Shown here piece after piece: positions 1 through 8,378 of a DNA stretch of 64,000 bases (position 1 is its first letter; every line of letters starts with the position of its first letter). The position numbers and the translations under genes were made by a program. The notes beneath the pieces were generated by a model. It worked only from the letters and a program-made list of their open reading frames with translations, had not been told where the DNA came from and did not search any database. This DNA is from Rikenellaceae bacterium. Lineage in GTDB: Bacteria; Bacteroidota; Bacteroidia; Bacteroidales; UBA932. The DNA lies in the NCBI GenBank assembly GCA_003542575.1, contig DPKJ01000008.1, forward strand, positions 97,678-161,677. The letters run 5' to 3'.

Positions 1-36
1 TTCATTAATTTCAAAAAGCTATAATCAGACAAGAGT

Positions 37-846
37 ATGAAAAAGATAATCGGGACCGTTTTTGCAGCAATTATACTACCGGGAGCTCTGCTGCTGGGCT
101 ACAATCAGGCTGCTGCACAAACAGTCGTTAAAATAGGAGAGGCCGAGATTGCTATCCAGTCTCCAATAAGCATAAAGAAAAAAGAGACTCCTGCTAATGT
201 CAATGACCGCGGGGTATCATTTGGGAAATCTGACAGATTTGGCGTGACTAAATCGAAGCATTATCCAAGAAGCTATGAAGATTTCTTTTTTGGAATTGCG
301 ATGGCTGTTCCTCTCAGGAACCAGGAATACCTGCCAATGCATTACGGTAGTTCACATAGCATAGAGGTTGGATTCAAATATTTCTATCGTCCCGCAGCAA
401 GATATGCAATAGGCACATTATGGCAGTACAGTTTTTACAACTATAAGCTTAAAGATGCTGCAGTAAATGAGACTTTTGTAAGCAACGTTCCGGGAGAGAT
501 CCGATCAGAGTCCTTCAGAACAGACAACCTTGGTACAGGTATTATTAACAGATTCTACCTCTTCCCAATGCAGAACAAACCGTTTATGTTGGATATCGGA
601 GGATATGTTGACTTCTCTTACAGTAAGAGATATCATGTTAAGACTATTGAAAACGGGAAGAATACAAAACATAAATACAGAGACGGATCAAAATTCAATC
701 CAATACAGGCCGGGCTTTACGGAGCCATAACAAAGGGATCATACTCCCTGTTTGCAAAATACAGGTTGACAAATCTGTTTAACCCTGATGTTATTCCATT
801 GGAGTTACCAAGATTGAGCATGGGAGTACAGATATCTCTTGATTAA
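37..846 (+). CDS. Secreted, probable outer-membrane beta-barrel protein of unknown function
   Basis: The 269-residue protein begins with a Lys-Lys N-terminus and a hydrophobic stretch ending in AAAQ near residue 28, which reads as a Sec signal peptide. The rest is rich in alternating aromatic and polar residues (for example VGFKYFYRP and YSLFAKYRL) and ends in a short strand-like segment, as in small Bacteroidota outer-membrane barrels. I do not recognise a named family. The gene sits 36 bases from the left edge, so any upstream partner is not visible. A terminator-like hairpin follows its stop and lies in the 3' end of the convergent rimM. The beta-barrel call is an inference from composition. 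Confidence 0.65.
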   Translation: MKKIIGTVFAAIILPGALLLGYNQAAAQTVVKIGEAEIAIQSPISIKKKETPANVNDRGVSFGKSDRFGVTKSKHYPRSYEDFFFGIAMAVPLRNQEYLPMHYGSSHSIEVGFKYFYRPAARYAIGTLWQYSFYNYKLKDAAVNETFVSNVPGEIRSESFRTDNLGTGIINRFYLFPMQNKPFMLDIGGYVDFSYSKRYHVKTIENGKNTKHKYRDGSKFNPIQAGLYGAITKGSYSLFAKYRLTNLFNPDVIPLELPRLSMGVQISLD

Positions 847-873
847 TAATATATAAATGATGTGTTTAGAGAG

Positions 874-920
874 ATTACAGCTCCAGGAGACCTTCGGGTA
901 TCCGGGCTGTAATTTTTTTT
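874..920 (+). terminator. Rho-independent terminator overlapping the end of rimM
   Basis: ATTACAGC at 874 pairs with GCTGTAAT ending at 913, with extra CC/GG pairs inside, and is followed by a run of T. It serves the preceding plus-strand gene. The stem lies inside the last codons of the convergent rimM, whose stop codon is at 875-877. Confidence 0.7.
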
Positions 921-1405
921 GATTTATCGTTAATTGCAACAATAATCTCTTCGTGAATGGGAAGAAGTAGCTCTTCTTCCTTTTTGTCGTTTCGTGAAAT
1001 GCCAAAGCATGGATTCCCGGGATAGTCGTAAAACTCCCTTATAACACCAATTACTTTGCCTGTTTCGTCAGAGAGTGTATAGCCAATAAATTGAGCAGGT
1101 CCCTGCTCTTCATCTTCTTCCTGAATCTGAACTGATTCAATATATATAAACTCTCCTGTAATCTCAGCAATCTGAGTTTCATTGAATACCCCTTCCAGTC
1201 TGAGAAGTGCCTGATCGGTACCTTTGGGTGATATACCCTCAATAAAAAAGGGGACCGGTAGTCCATCGTAATTGATGAATACCGGTCTCTTCTCATCTAT
1301 TTCGCCCTTGAAACGGGGAGAATACCTTATTAGCATCTCGCCCTTGGTCCCGAACGATTTTATGACCTTTGCGACAGGCAGCAAATCTATTGCCGGCTCT
1401 GACAT
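875..1405 (-). CDS. rimM: Ribosome maturation factor RimM
   Basis: RimM binds the 30S head through protein uS19 and helps the 3' domain of 16S rRNA mature. The 176-residue protein has the family layout: an N-terminal beta-barrel domain (about residues 8-90) opening with VAKVIKSFGTKGEM, then a PRC-barrel domain (about 98-170) containing IGYTLSDE and the basic-acidic end LLLPIHEEIIVAIN. The length is normal for the family. It lies 6 bases downstream of rpsP on the same strand, so the two are surely cotranscribed, the usual rpsP-rimM arrangement. The start chosen is the first ATG after the rpsP stop. Confidence 0.95.
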   Translation of the reverse strand: MSEPAIDLLPVAKVIKSFGTKGEMLIRYSPRFKGEIDEKRPVFINYDGLPVPFFIEGISPKGTDQALLRLEGVFNETQIAEITGEFIYIESVQIQEEDEEQGPAQFIGYTLSDETGKVIGVIREFYDYPGNPCFGISRNDKKEEELLLPIHEEIIVAINDKSKKITARIPEGLLEL

Positions 1406-1411
1406 AATTTT

Positions 1412-2065
1412 TTACTCCTTAGTTTCGGTTGCCTCTGCAGCGGGAACTTCTCCCTCTGAGCTTTCGGTAGCGGTTTCAGTAGCGGTTTCAGTAGCGATTT
1501 CTGCAACAGGTTCTGCAACAGGCTCAGCCACGATTTCAGCTACAGGTTCAGCTACGATTGCAGCAGCATTTTCGGCAGCAGATTCAGCAGCAGCCTTTTC
1601 GGCCTCTACTCTCTTCTTCTTTGCAATCTCTTCTGCTCTTGCCTCTTTTACTTTGGCTTCTGCCTCAATCACAGCCTTCTTTGTGTTGCGGCTATTTTGT
1701 GCAAGATCAGATTTTTTAGCACTAACTTTTCCCTCTTTCTCGGTTACCCAATCATTCCATTTCTGGTCTGCTACCTCTTGAGTGATTGCGCCTTTCTTAA
1801 CTCCTTCCTGAAGGTGTTTTCTTAAAAGAACACCTTTGTAAGATAGAATTCTGCGGCAAGTGTCAGTAGGTTGAGCACCGTTCATTAACCATTGAAGAGC
1901 ACTGTCGTTGTTGAGCTCGATGGTTGCAGGGTTAGTGTTTGGATTGTAAGAGCCGATACGCTCGATAAAACGACCGTCGCGTGGAGCGCGACTGTCTGCG
2001 ATAACAATGTGAAAGAATGCGAAATTCTTTTTACCATGTCTGGCCAGACGAATTTTAACAGCCAT
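1412..2065 (-). CDS. rpsP: 30S ribosomal protein bS16 with long Ala/Glu-rich tail
   Basis: Residues 1 to about 80 are a standard bS16 core ([20 protein letters not shown], then [18 protein letters not shown]). The protein continues to 217 residues. After a basic linker comes a low-complexity tail of Ala, Val, Glu, Pro and Thr with repeated VAEP, VAEI and TATE units (about residues 165-205). Extended bS16 proteins are common in Bacteroidota, but the core is only about 80-90 residues in E. coli. The tail DNA (about 1460-1600) is internally repetitive and may vary in length between strains. A minus-strand -7 element lies at 2127-2134. rimM follows directly. Confidence 0.95.
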   Translation of the reverse strand: MAVKIRLARHGKKNFAFFHIVIADSRAPRDGRFIERIGSYNPNTNPATIELNNDSALQWLMNGAQPTDTCRRILSYKGVLLRKHLQEGVKKGAITQEVADQKWNDWVTEKEGKVSAKKSDLAQNSRNTKKAVIEAEAKVKEARAEEIAKKKRVEAEKAAAESAAENAAAIVAEPVAEIVAEPVAEPVAEIATETATETATESSEGEVPAAEATETKE

Positions 2066-2126
2066 AATACTGTGGTTTTAAAGTTTTTATTAATACAACT
2101 TCCTTAACTTCTCGAGAAAAGGCCCG

Positions 2127-2134
2127 CAAATATA
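2127..2134 (-). promoter_or_regulatory. Bacteroidota -7 promoter element for rpsP-rimM
   Basis: Read on the minus strand, the site is TATATTTG, a match to TAnnTTTG, 62 bases upstream of the rpsP ATG. No clear -33 TTTG was found at the expected spacing. Confidence 0.5.
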
Positions 2135-2160
2135 CGATCTTTTTTCATAAATACATAATT

Positions 2161-2192
2161 ATATCGCAAAATGAACATATCGTAAAATGAAA
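2161..2192. repeat. Two-copy 16-base tandem repeat
   Basis: ATATCGCAAAATGAAC (2161-2176) is followed at once by ATATCGTAAAATGAAA (2177-2192), with two differences. It lies between the rpsP promoter and the terminator of the PHP gene. No function can be inferred. Confidence 0.6.
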
Positions 2193-2193
2193 A

Positions 2194-2219
2194 GGCACCG
2201 TCTATTTTTAGACGATGCC
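2194..2219 (-). terminator. Terminator of the AOR-dipeptidase-PHP operon
   Basis: The plus strand reads GGCACCGTCTA, a short loop, TAGACGATGCC, a hairpin with one mismatch. On the minus strand it is followed by TTTTCATTTT, so it ends transcription from the minus-strand PHP gene. Confidence 0.7.
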
Positions 2220-2267
2220 AATCCTTTTTACTTAACCTAAAACTTAAACTATGAAAAAACTTCTCGA

Positions 2268-3380
2268 CTAATTAAAATACAAATCGTGTGCCAAAGTTTT
2301 GTTTTCATATATGTAAATATTTTTAAAGTTTACATTAATGAATTTTTTATCGGTTTCAGGTGTTGTTACTATTACAGACGAGAGTGCCGGAATAGTATAT
2401 AACTTATTACCGGCCTGCATTTCGTAATGTGCAGAACCGTTATTTGTGACATTTATAAAAATCGTTTTACCGTCACTGTGAACCTTTTTTGCTGCAAGAT
2501 TTGCATCAACAAACATTTTGGCCACATCTTCTCTTGCAGCCAGGATGTTTTGAAAAAATGCGAGTGTCATGCGTGAGTCCAAAGCCTCTCTTATCCCTTT
2601 GGCAGAATTTTCTTTAACAAGTACTAAAGTAACAGGGCGTTGTACTCCGTTTTTCTGCAATGTGCCACTCTCTACATAACCGTGAACATCTGTGGTTGCA
2701 ATTATTGCAAGATTTTTATCAATAGCCCATGAGAGAACTCTGGGGTAAAATTCGGTATTATTGTAAACCTCAATACCGTCAATAAGACCCTCTTTAAAAA
2801 GATCTGCCTGAAAATCTTTAATGTATGTTGAATCAACAGCCCATCCAGGGTGATTCCACATTACAAAAGCTCCCTGTTTTTTTGCCTCTTTAATTGACTC
2901 TTTTGGGTCATCAACAGCAATCTTGTTGGCATCCTCTATAAAAAGAGCATTAAAGTGACCAATTGTCCTTTGTGTGCGGGTAATTTCGGTGCCCTTAATC
3001 AGAATAAGACCTGTATGCGCTGCTGCAGGTTTTGCTATTTCGTGTGAAGTGTTGTGATCGTTATTGGTGTATTGCCTGTATGGGCGATACTCAATATGGT
3101 CAGTAATTGCAAGTGCGTCCATACCTCCCAGCCACGCCTCTGCAACCCTTTGAGTTGGCCATACAAGCCCATCAGAAAACATTGTATGAGTGTGAAAATC
3201 ACATGATAAAACAGTATATCCATTTACCTTTGGGTAAACAATGTTAGTGCGGTGTTCGGTTTGGTATGATGGATAAGTAACCTTGTTAGGGTTAAGATTC
3301 TGAGCATTGAGTTGCTGAAAGCTGGCACCAGTTATACAAACAACTGCCAGAAAAAATGTAATAAAAGAGGAATTTTTCAT
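2268..3380 (-). CDS. Exported PHP-domain phosphodiesterase (Sb-PDE-like)
   Basis: The 370-residue protein has a signal peptide (about residues 1-26, ending in LNAQ) and a PHP-type metal site: HTHTMFSDG at 63-71, ITDH at 92-95, and later WNHPGW and TTDVHG. PHP proteins are metal-dependent phosphoesterases. Exported Bacteroidota members are usually annotated as Sb-PDE family phosphodiesterases. The C-terminal 80 residues look like a small beta-domain. It lies 44 bases after the M15 dipeptidase gene on the same strand and is probably the last gene of that operon. The substrate is unknown; the periplasmic location is inferred from the signal peptide. Confidence 0.85.
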   Translation of the reverse strand: MKNSSFITFFLAVVCITGASFQQLNAQNLNPNKVTYPSYQTEHRTNIVYPKVNGYTVLSCDFHTHTMFSDGLVWPTQRVAEAWLGGMDALAITDHIEYRPYRQYTNNDHNTSHEIAKPAAAHTGLILIKGTEITRTQRTIGHFNALFIEDANKIAVDDPKESIKEAKKQGAFVMWNHPGWAVDSTYIKDFQADLFKEGLIDGIEVYNNTEFYPRVLSWAIDKNLAIIATTDVHGYVESGTLQKNGVQRPVTLVLVKENSAKGIREALDSRMTLAFFQNILAAREDVAKMFVDANLAAKKVHSDGKTIFINVTNNGSAHYEMQAGNKLYTIPALSSVIVTTPETDKKFINVNFKNIYIYENKTLAHDLYFN

Positions 3381-3424
3381 CTTGGATTAGTTATTCAATT
3401 TAGTAATCTTATCTGCTCTATCTC

Positions 3425-4159
3425 TTATTTTTTCGAAAGCTCTTCAAAGGAGATATCCATAAGTGAATACCGGGAACGATCCTTGATATTATAGTGCCAC
3501 CACTCATGCTCATACATTGTAAAGCCATTCTCAGTCATTACCTTGCGTAGCTTTTCGCGATTCGCAATAACTGTAGAATCCAACTCAATAAAGCTGTGGG
3601 AAGCTCTCTCTGAAAATTCGTCAAACGGGGTAGGCATCTCAAGCTCCTCGCCGGTTGCCAGATTTATCAATGTAAGGTCAATTGCAACACCTCTGTTGTG
3701 AATTGATCCTTTCCATGGTGCAGCTACGAATGTGGTGTCAGGATATACTTCGTAAAAATAGAGTGTACCTGCATAAGGGCGGTATGCATCAAAAACCTTG
3801 ATACCGAGCCCCTCTTTTGCAAGCAAATTCTGAATTTTAAGCAGAGAGTCTGCGGCCGGTTTTCTCATGAATGCCTTTGGTGCAGTGTATATTTGTTTCC
3901 CGGTAAAGTTATTTGTTCCGGCATAGCGTATTTCCAGCACAACTCCCGGAATATAGGTTTCAAGGTCAACCATCAGGTTGCAACTATCCTCTGCAACACT
4001 TTGAAGGTATGCTTCGCTAGTGTTAATGATCTCCAGTCCGTAAGGATTTTTGGAGTCTTTACCCAAATCGCTTTTGCAACCGAAAGAGACCAAAGCCGCC
4101 AATAACAGCAATGCTGCAAAGGAGGTGGCTCTTGAAAGGGTCAATCTGTTTTTTGTCAT
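3425..4159 (-). CDS. M15D-family D-Ala-D-Ala dipeptidase (VanX/DdpX-like), lipoprotein
   Basis: This 244-residue protein carries the zinc-peptidase signature of VanX/DdpX enzymes: HNRGVAID with ligands H154 and D161, and EHEWWH with catalytic E219 and ligand H222. The conserved YRPY (R127) is also present. A hydrophobic leader ends at C28 (SFGC followed by KSD), so it is probably a lipoprotein with a relaxed Bacteroidota lipobox. The family splits D-Ala-D-Ala dipeptides, here most likely for murein-fragment recycling in the periplasm. There is no vanH, vanA or vanRS nearby, so glycopeptide resistance is not implied. It starts 8 bases after the AOR stop and is probably cotranscribed with it. 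Confidence 0.87.
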   Translation of the reverse strand: MTKNRLTLSRATSFAALLLLAALVSFGCKSDLGKDSKNPYGLEIINTSEAYLQSVAEDSCNLMVDLETYIPGVVLEIRYAGTNNFTGKQIYTAPKAFMRKPAADSLLKIQNLLAKEGLGIKVFDAYRPYAGTLYFYEVYPDTTFVAAPWKGSIHNRGVAIDLTLINLATGEELEMPTPFDEFSERASHSFIELDSTVIANREKLRKVMTENGFTMYEHEWWHYNIKDRSRYSLMDISFEELSKK

Positions 4160-4167
4160 TTTAATAT

Positions 4168-6324
4168 CTATTGTAACGGTTTAACTACTTCGATTAGTTC
4201 CGGAAGATCCATACCAATTTTCTGAAGGTGCTCAATTTTGGGAACTCCGTTTTTGTTCCATCCTCTTCTGAAATAGACAGCATCAAGAAGTTTTTCGTAT
4301 TGGTCTTCTCGGTGAGCCCTTAATCTGGACATCTTCTGTTCAAGAGTTAGCTCTTCGGGATTAATTCCAAGAATTTCATTAAGTTGTTTGTCATATCTCT
4401 CCTGACGGCTAAGGTACTCCTCCTGAGTAACAGGGCCTGCAGCTCTGTATGGTTGAGCATCATAATCCCTTGTACCAAATCCGAGACGTATATTGAATAT
4501 CTTCTGGAAATTGTAAACTCTTTCAGACATCTTTATCATCTCTTCCTTGTCAAATTCCCGTCCTGTAACAGCTTTGAATATTGTCACATAGTTGTCAACG
4601 TGTTCGGGAACCTTGTTTGGTTCCGGCTGCTGTGCATTGTCGGCAGGCTCTATGTCATTCCAGCATAGTTTGCAGAAACCGGCAAGACCAAACCATGTTC
4701 TGAAGTAAGGGAAGTAGTGTAGAGCTTCGGCTTTATTTTCAAAGGTAGGAATCATGTTGTTCACCATGTCCATGAAAATGAGCCAGGCTTCGTCGTGTTG
4801 CGGCCCTTTGTTGGTCATTGCGTATCCTCCCTGTTGTGCAAGCGACTCTTTAGAGAGGTACATCGAATATTCCAGACCCTTGTTCTCCATTGCAATGTCA
4901 TAGATGAATTGTGGGTCGCCCCACTTATTATCTGCAAACATTTTTTTCAGGCGCATAACTCCCAATCCGGCAGTGACTCCAAAACCTTCTCCGCGAGCCA
5001 TCTGATGCAGTAACTCAAGTGATGCATCTGCATTTCCCCACGTAAGATCAACTCCTCCTGTTCTCTCTGCATTCAGAATTCCGTTATCCCAGCACTCCAT
5101 AAGGAATCCCACTATGTTGCCCCAGGTGATGGTACATACACCGTATGTGTCGCAGTAGAAGTTCTGTTCGATAATGGCCAACGGGTCAAAAATGGCAAGG
5201 TTTGATCCCAGTGCAGCAGCATTCTCATACTCGGGGCCGTCTACGATTACTTTTGATCCTTTATATGGCCCTGTGCGGAGTTCGAAATTATCAACTCCTT
5301 TTGCGCAGGACATATTACAGCCAATCCAGCATCCGTCAGGAACTCCCTGGGTAAAATATTTTTTCCAAACCTCCATGTCTATTTTCGGACAATCTTTGTG
5401 GTCACCGTATTTAAAGTTCATTACGGGAAGAATGTCATATTTTTCAAGAACACCCATCAGGTGAGCAGTTCCCAGCTGTTTCATCTGGCACTGGGTATCA
5501 TCCAGTTCCCTCATCTCTTTATTAAATCGCTTTCCCCTCTCCATTATTGGCTCGAGTTCGGCAACATTATTGAAGTTGCCGGTCACTTTGGGAACTTTGG
5601 CAACAATAGCCCTAACCCCTTTTTGTCTCATAAGGGTTCCAAGACCTCCGCGTCCTGCCTGCTTTAGCCTTACCTTTCCACGCTTCATATCGTAGAATGT
5701 AAAGTTGAGCATTCCAATCAGTGAGTGTTCGGCAGCCTTGCCTGAAGCTACAACAGAAACATTAATTTTATCTTTCTCACTATCTGCAAACATCTCCAGA
5801 AGCTCTTCTCCCAAAAGGTGCGAGTCGTAGCTGAGCCCTTGCGGAGTTTCAAAAATCTCGACTAGGTGATCTGTACCGTTGATGAAAACAATAACATCTT
5901 TGTCAGATATTCCCTGCAATTCAAAAGCATCAAATCCGGCGATTTTCAGGTGAGGACCAAAGTGCCCACCAACATTGCTATCGATAATTTTCTCTGTCTG
6001 AGGTGATATGGCAACAACTATCGATTTCCCGGCACCAGAATATTGAGTTATGCCGCAGCACGGACCCCCGGAGATAACAATCTCATTTTCCGGGTCGCTC
6101 CACTTTGTGTCAGGCTTAACTGCATCCCAAAGCATACGAAGACCATAACCTTTGCCACCGATAAATTTTTCCTTAGTCTCCGGGGCAATATCTCTGACCT
6201 CAATTTTATTGTTACCCACATTTACATACAGACTGACGTCGCTGTACCCTTTATCCATTGGTTTCCACGAATAGGGGGCCGATGCAATAATTTTTCTGTT
6301 GTTTTTAATCTCCTGCAAGTTCAT
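4168..6324 (-). CDS. Aldehyde:ferredoxin oxidoreductase-family tungstopterin enzyme
   Basis: The 718-residue protein matches the AOR family throughout: an N-terminal pterin-binding region (FIGGKGYGLRMLWDAV, then SGGPCCGITQ near 85-94), the GRGGLGTLMRQKGVRAI segment near 224-240, and a cysteine cluster C332-C336-C340 plus C551/C554 (FCKLCWND) for the 4Fe-4S cluster. AORs oxidise aldehydes to acids with ferredoxin and use tungsten bis-pyranopterin. The first three cysteines are spaced CX3CX3C rather than the textbook CX2CX3C, so a relative such as the WOR5/BamB branch is possible. An unrelated N-terminal extension of about 25 residues precedes the AOR domain. A ThiF/ThiS pair is divergent from it. 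Confidence 0.88.
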   Translation of the reverse strand: MNLQEIKNNRKIIASAPYSWKPMDKGYSDVSLYVNVGNNKIEVRDIAPETKEKFIGGKGYGLRMLWDAVKPDTKWSDPENEIVISGGPCCGITQYSGAGKSIVVAISPQTEKIIDSNVGGHFGPHLKIAGFDAFELQGISDKDVIVFINGTDHLVEIFETPQGLSYDSHLLGEELLEMFADSEKDKINVSVVASGKAAEHSLIGMLNFTFYDMKRGKVRLKQAGRGGLGTLMRQKGVRAIVAKVPKVTGNFNNVAELEPIMERGKRFNKEMRELDDTQCQMKQLGTAHLMGVLEKYDILPVMNFKYGDHKDCPKIDMEVWKKYFTQGVPDGCWIGCNMSCAKGVDNFELRTGPYKGSKVIVDGPEYENAAALGSNLAIFDPLAIIEQNFYCDTYGVCTITWGNIVGFLMECWDNGILNAERTGGVDLTWGNADASLELLHQMARGEGFGVTAGLGVMRLKKMFADNKWGDPQFIYDIAMENKGLEYSMYLSKESLAQQGGYAMTNKGPQHDEAWLIFMDMVNNMIPTFENKAEALHYFPYFRTWFGLAGFCKLCWNDIEPADNAQQPEPNKVPEHVDNYVTIFKAVTGREFDKEEMIKMSERVYNFQKIFNIRLGFGTRDYDAQPYRAAGPVTQEEYLSRQERYDKQLNEILGINPEELTLEQKMSRLRAHREDQYEKLLDAVYFRRGWNKNGVPKIEHLQKIGMDLPELIEVVKPLQ

Positions 6325-6342
6325 CAGATAGTTTTTTAGTTT

Positions 6343-6350
6343 TAAATTTG
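6343..6350 (+). promoter_or_regulatory. -7 promoter element for the thiF-thiS pair
   Basis: TAAATTTG matches TAnnTTTG, 45 bases upstream of the chosen thiF ATG at 6395, in the divergent spacer with the AOR gene. It argues against the TTG at 6353 as a start, since that would begin at about the transcription start. Confidence 0.45.
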
Positions 6351-6394
6351 AATTGGTAAATTTACAAAAAAATGATAGCCTAACAACCCGATTT

Positions 6395-6985
6395 ATGCCA
6401 ACATTTAATCAAATTAAGGCAATTCTTTCTCAAAAGACAGTAGGAATTGCAGGAGCCGGAGGACTGGGCTCCAACTGTGCAGTATCCCTGATTAGATCAG
6501 GTGTCGGAAAGCTAATAGTTGCCGATTACGACAGAGTATCTCCGGAAAATCTTAACAGGCAGTTCTATTTCAGAAAGCAGTCAGGCATGAAAAAGGTTGA
6601 TGCCCTAAGGGAGAATTTGCAAAAGATTTGTCCCGGTTGCTTATTGCAGATGCACGATACATGGGTAACAAAAGATAATATTGAACTTCTCTTCTCTGTT
6701 TGCGATGTTGTTGTTGAAGCTTTTGACGAAGCAGATCAGAAGAGTATGCTTATTGAATACATGTTAACCAATCTTCCTGATATTCCTCTTGTTGCCGCGT
6801 CAGGAATGGCGGGGTTCGGTAGAACAGACCAGCTTAAAGTTGTACAGTCCGGTAATCTCTATGTTTGTGGTGACGCCCAGAGCGAAATTTCAGAAGAGAA
6901 CCCGCCACTTGCTCCAAGGGTGAACATTGTTGCAAATATGCAGGCAGATATTGTTCTTCAGTTGCTACTGAAGGATGTTGTATAA
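6395..6985 (+). CDS. thiF: ThiF/MoeB-family sulfur-carrier adenylyltransferase (short form)
   Basis: With the ATG at 6395 the protein has 196 residues. It has the nucleotide-binding GAGGLGSN motif at about 20-27, the acidic ADYDRVSPENLNRQF segment, and VVEAFDEADQK, all typical of E1-like enzymes that adenylate the C-terminal Gly-Gly of a small ubiquitin-fold protein. It lacks the paired CxxC zinc site of full-length ThiF/MoeB and belongs to the short forms. The matching ThiS-like carrier starts 22 bases downstream. No thiazole genes (thiG, thiH) are nearby, while an AOR gene is divergent at 71 bases. The pair may serve thiamine or metal-pterin synthesis; the sequence does not decide. Confidence 0.85.
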   Translation: MPTFNQIKAILSQKTVGIAGAGGLGSNCAVSLIRSGVGKLIVADYDRVSPENLNRQFYFRKQSGMKKVDALRENLQKICPGCLLQMHDTWVTKDNIELLFSVCDVVVEAFDEADQKSMLIEYMLTNLPDIPLVAASGMAGFGRTDQLKVVQSGNLYVCGDAQSEISEENPPLAPRVNIVANMQADIVLQLLLKDVV

Positions 6986-7007
6986 ACTTTAATGAAGAAT
7001 AAAGCAG

Positions 7008-7211
7008 ATGAAAATTATTCTAAATAACAGGCCCGAAAATTTTGAAGGAGACTCTCTATCAGTATCTAAAATAATGGAGATTAAATCTTTCCACTTTAAA
7101 ATGCTAGTTGTCAGGTTGAATGACAAACTCATCAAAAGAGAGGAGTACGAGACAACAGATGTAAAAGATGGCGATGATTTAAAAATAATACATCTAGTAA
7201 GCGGAGGATAA
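7008..7211 (+). CDS. thiS: ThiS/MoaD-like sulfur carrier protein
   Basis: The 67-residue protein has the beta-grasp pattern of ThiS (KIILNNRPENFEG at the start, VVRLNDKLIKREEYE in the middle, DGDDLKIIHLVSGG at the end). The C-terminal Gly-Gly is what the partner adenylyltransferase activates and thiocarboxylates. It follows thiF by 22 bases on the same strand. Its length and the LNDKLI...REEY segment favour ThiS over MoaD, but the location next to an AOR gene leaves a metal-pterin role open. Confidence 0.85.
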   Translation: MKIILNNRPENFEGDSLSVSKIMEIKSFHFKMLVVRLNDKLIKREEYETTDVKDGDDLKIIHLVSGG

Positions 7212-7220
7212 TTTTCGCGA

Positions 7221-8294
7221 TTATTCTTTTTCTTCTTTTCCGAAAATATCAAGCTGTTGCCTTACCGACTCTTCGTGAATAGCTTCAAGTACCGTTCTGA
7301 TAAAATCTTCGTCTACCAAAAGCTCAGAAGCCTGGGCAATTCTGCGGTTTACAGTGTAATCATACCTTACAGGCTGTAATACAGGCATATTATGTTCAAC
7401 TTTGTACCGTCCTATCTCCCTGGAAATTGCCATCCTTTTTGAAATAAGGTCAAGAAGTCTCTCATCAACTTCGTCCATCTCCCTGCGGAGTTCACTCAGT
7501 CTCTCCGTTGAGTCAACGGTCTCTCTTATTACCAAAGCTTTAATAATTGTGTTGAGAGCAAATGGAGTGATCTGCTGCTCTTTATCACTCAGCGCCGTTG
7601 GTGGATTAATGTGGGTCTCAACCATTAACCCGTCAAATCCCATATCCATGGCCTGTTGTGAAATAGGGTAAATTAATTCGGGCCTGCCGCCAATGTGACT
7701 TGGGTCGCACAACATTGTCAGTGATGGTACTCTTCTTTTCAGTTCAATTGGAATGTGCCAATGGGGGAGATTTCGAAAAAGTCCCTTTTCGTAAGTGCTA
7801 AATCCCCTGTGCACAACAGCAACATTTGTAATTCCGCTGTTCATTAGCCGCTCTACCGCTCCCAGCCACAATTCAGGATCCGGATTTACCGGATTTTTAA
7901 TAAGTACCGTGACATCAGTTCCTGCCAGTGCGTCTGATATCTCCTGAACCGCAAAAGGATTGGCCGTTGTTCTTGCTCCAAGCCATAAAATGTCTACCCC
8001 GGCTCTAAGGGCCATTTCGATATGTTTTGAGTTGGCAACTTCGGTTGCGGTTAACATTCCCGTTACCTCTTTTACCTCTTTAAACCAGTCAAGGCCTCTC
8101 TCTCCAACGCCTTCAAAACCACCCGGTTTAGTTCTTGGTTTCCAGATGCCTGCTCTGAAAATTTTGACGCCGAATGATGCAAGTTCTAAAGCAGTACTCA
8201 TTGTTTGCTCCCTGCTTTCGGCACTGCATGGTCCCGCAAGAATAAGGGGTTTTTTAAATGATTCTCCCTTTATGGTAAGATTTTTGATGTCCAT
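7221..8294 (-). CDS. Bifunctional DAHP synthase / chorismate mutase (type II)
   Basis: Residues 1 to about 260 are a DAHP synthase of the KdsA-like class (LILAGPCSAES near 18-28, then GIWKPRTKPGGFEGVGE and DPSHIGGRPE). Residues from about 265 form an AroQ-type chorismate mutase helix bundle (LRREMDEVDERLLDLISKRM, then EIGRYK). The enzyme condenses PEP and erythrose-4-phosphate at the entry of the shikimate pathway. The mutase domain turns chorismate into prephenate and may also give feedback control. The 357-residue fusion is normal for Bacteroidota. It is convergent with thiS (9 bases apart) and divergent from the SUOX-like gene. Confidence 0.93.
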   Translation of the reverse strand: MDIKNLTIKGESFKKPLILAGPCSAESREQTMSTALELASFGVKIFRAGIWKPRTKPGGFEGVGERGLDWFKEVKEVTGMLTATEVANSKHIEMALRAGVDILWLGARTTANPFAVQEISDALAGTDVTVLIKNPVNPDPELWLGAVERLMNSGITNVAVVHRGFSTYEKGLFRNLPHWHIPIELKRRVPSLTMLCDPSHIGGRPELIYPISQQAMDMGFDGLMVETHINPPTALSDKEQQITPFALNTIIKALVIRETVDSTERLSELRREMDEVDERLLDLISKRMAISREIGRYKVEHNMPVLQPVRYDYTVNRRIAQASELLVDEDFIRTVLEAIHEESVRQQLDIFGKEEKE

Positions 8295-8336
8295 GTCCTT
8301 TACCTGAAAATTACCGAAATATAGCTGTTTTTTTGG

Positions 8337-8344
8337 TATTTTTG
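8337..8344 (+). promoter_or_regulatory. -7 promoter element for the SUOX-like/wtpA operon
   Basis: TATTTTTG matches TAnnTTTG, 34 bases upstream of the ATG at 8379. Confidence 0.55.
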
Positions 8345-8378
8345 CGACCGATTATTATTTACAAACAACAGATAAAAC

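Noticed and set aside
1272..1781. Plus-strand open frame opposite rpsP, Ala/Ser-rich
   Set aside because: It is the antisense of the Ala/Glu tail of bS16; the frame exists only because of that tail's composition.
3425..4159. Possible glycopeptide-resistance gene (VanX-like)
   Set aside because: No vanH, ligase or VanRS genes nearby; the DdpX-type housekeeping role fits better.
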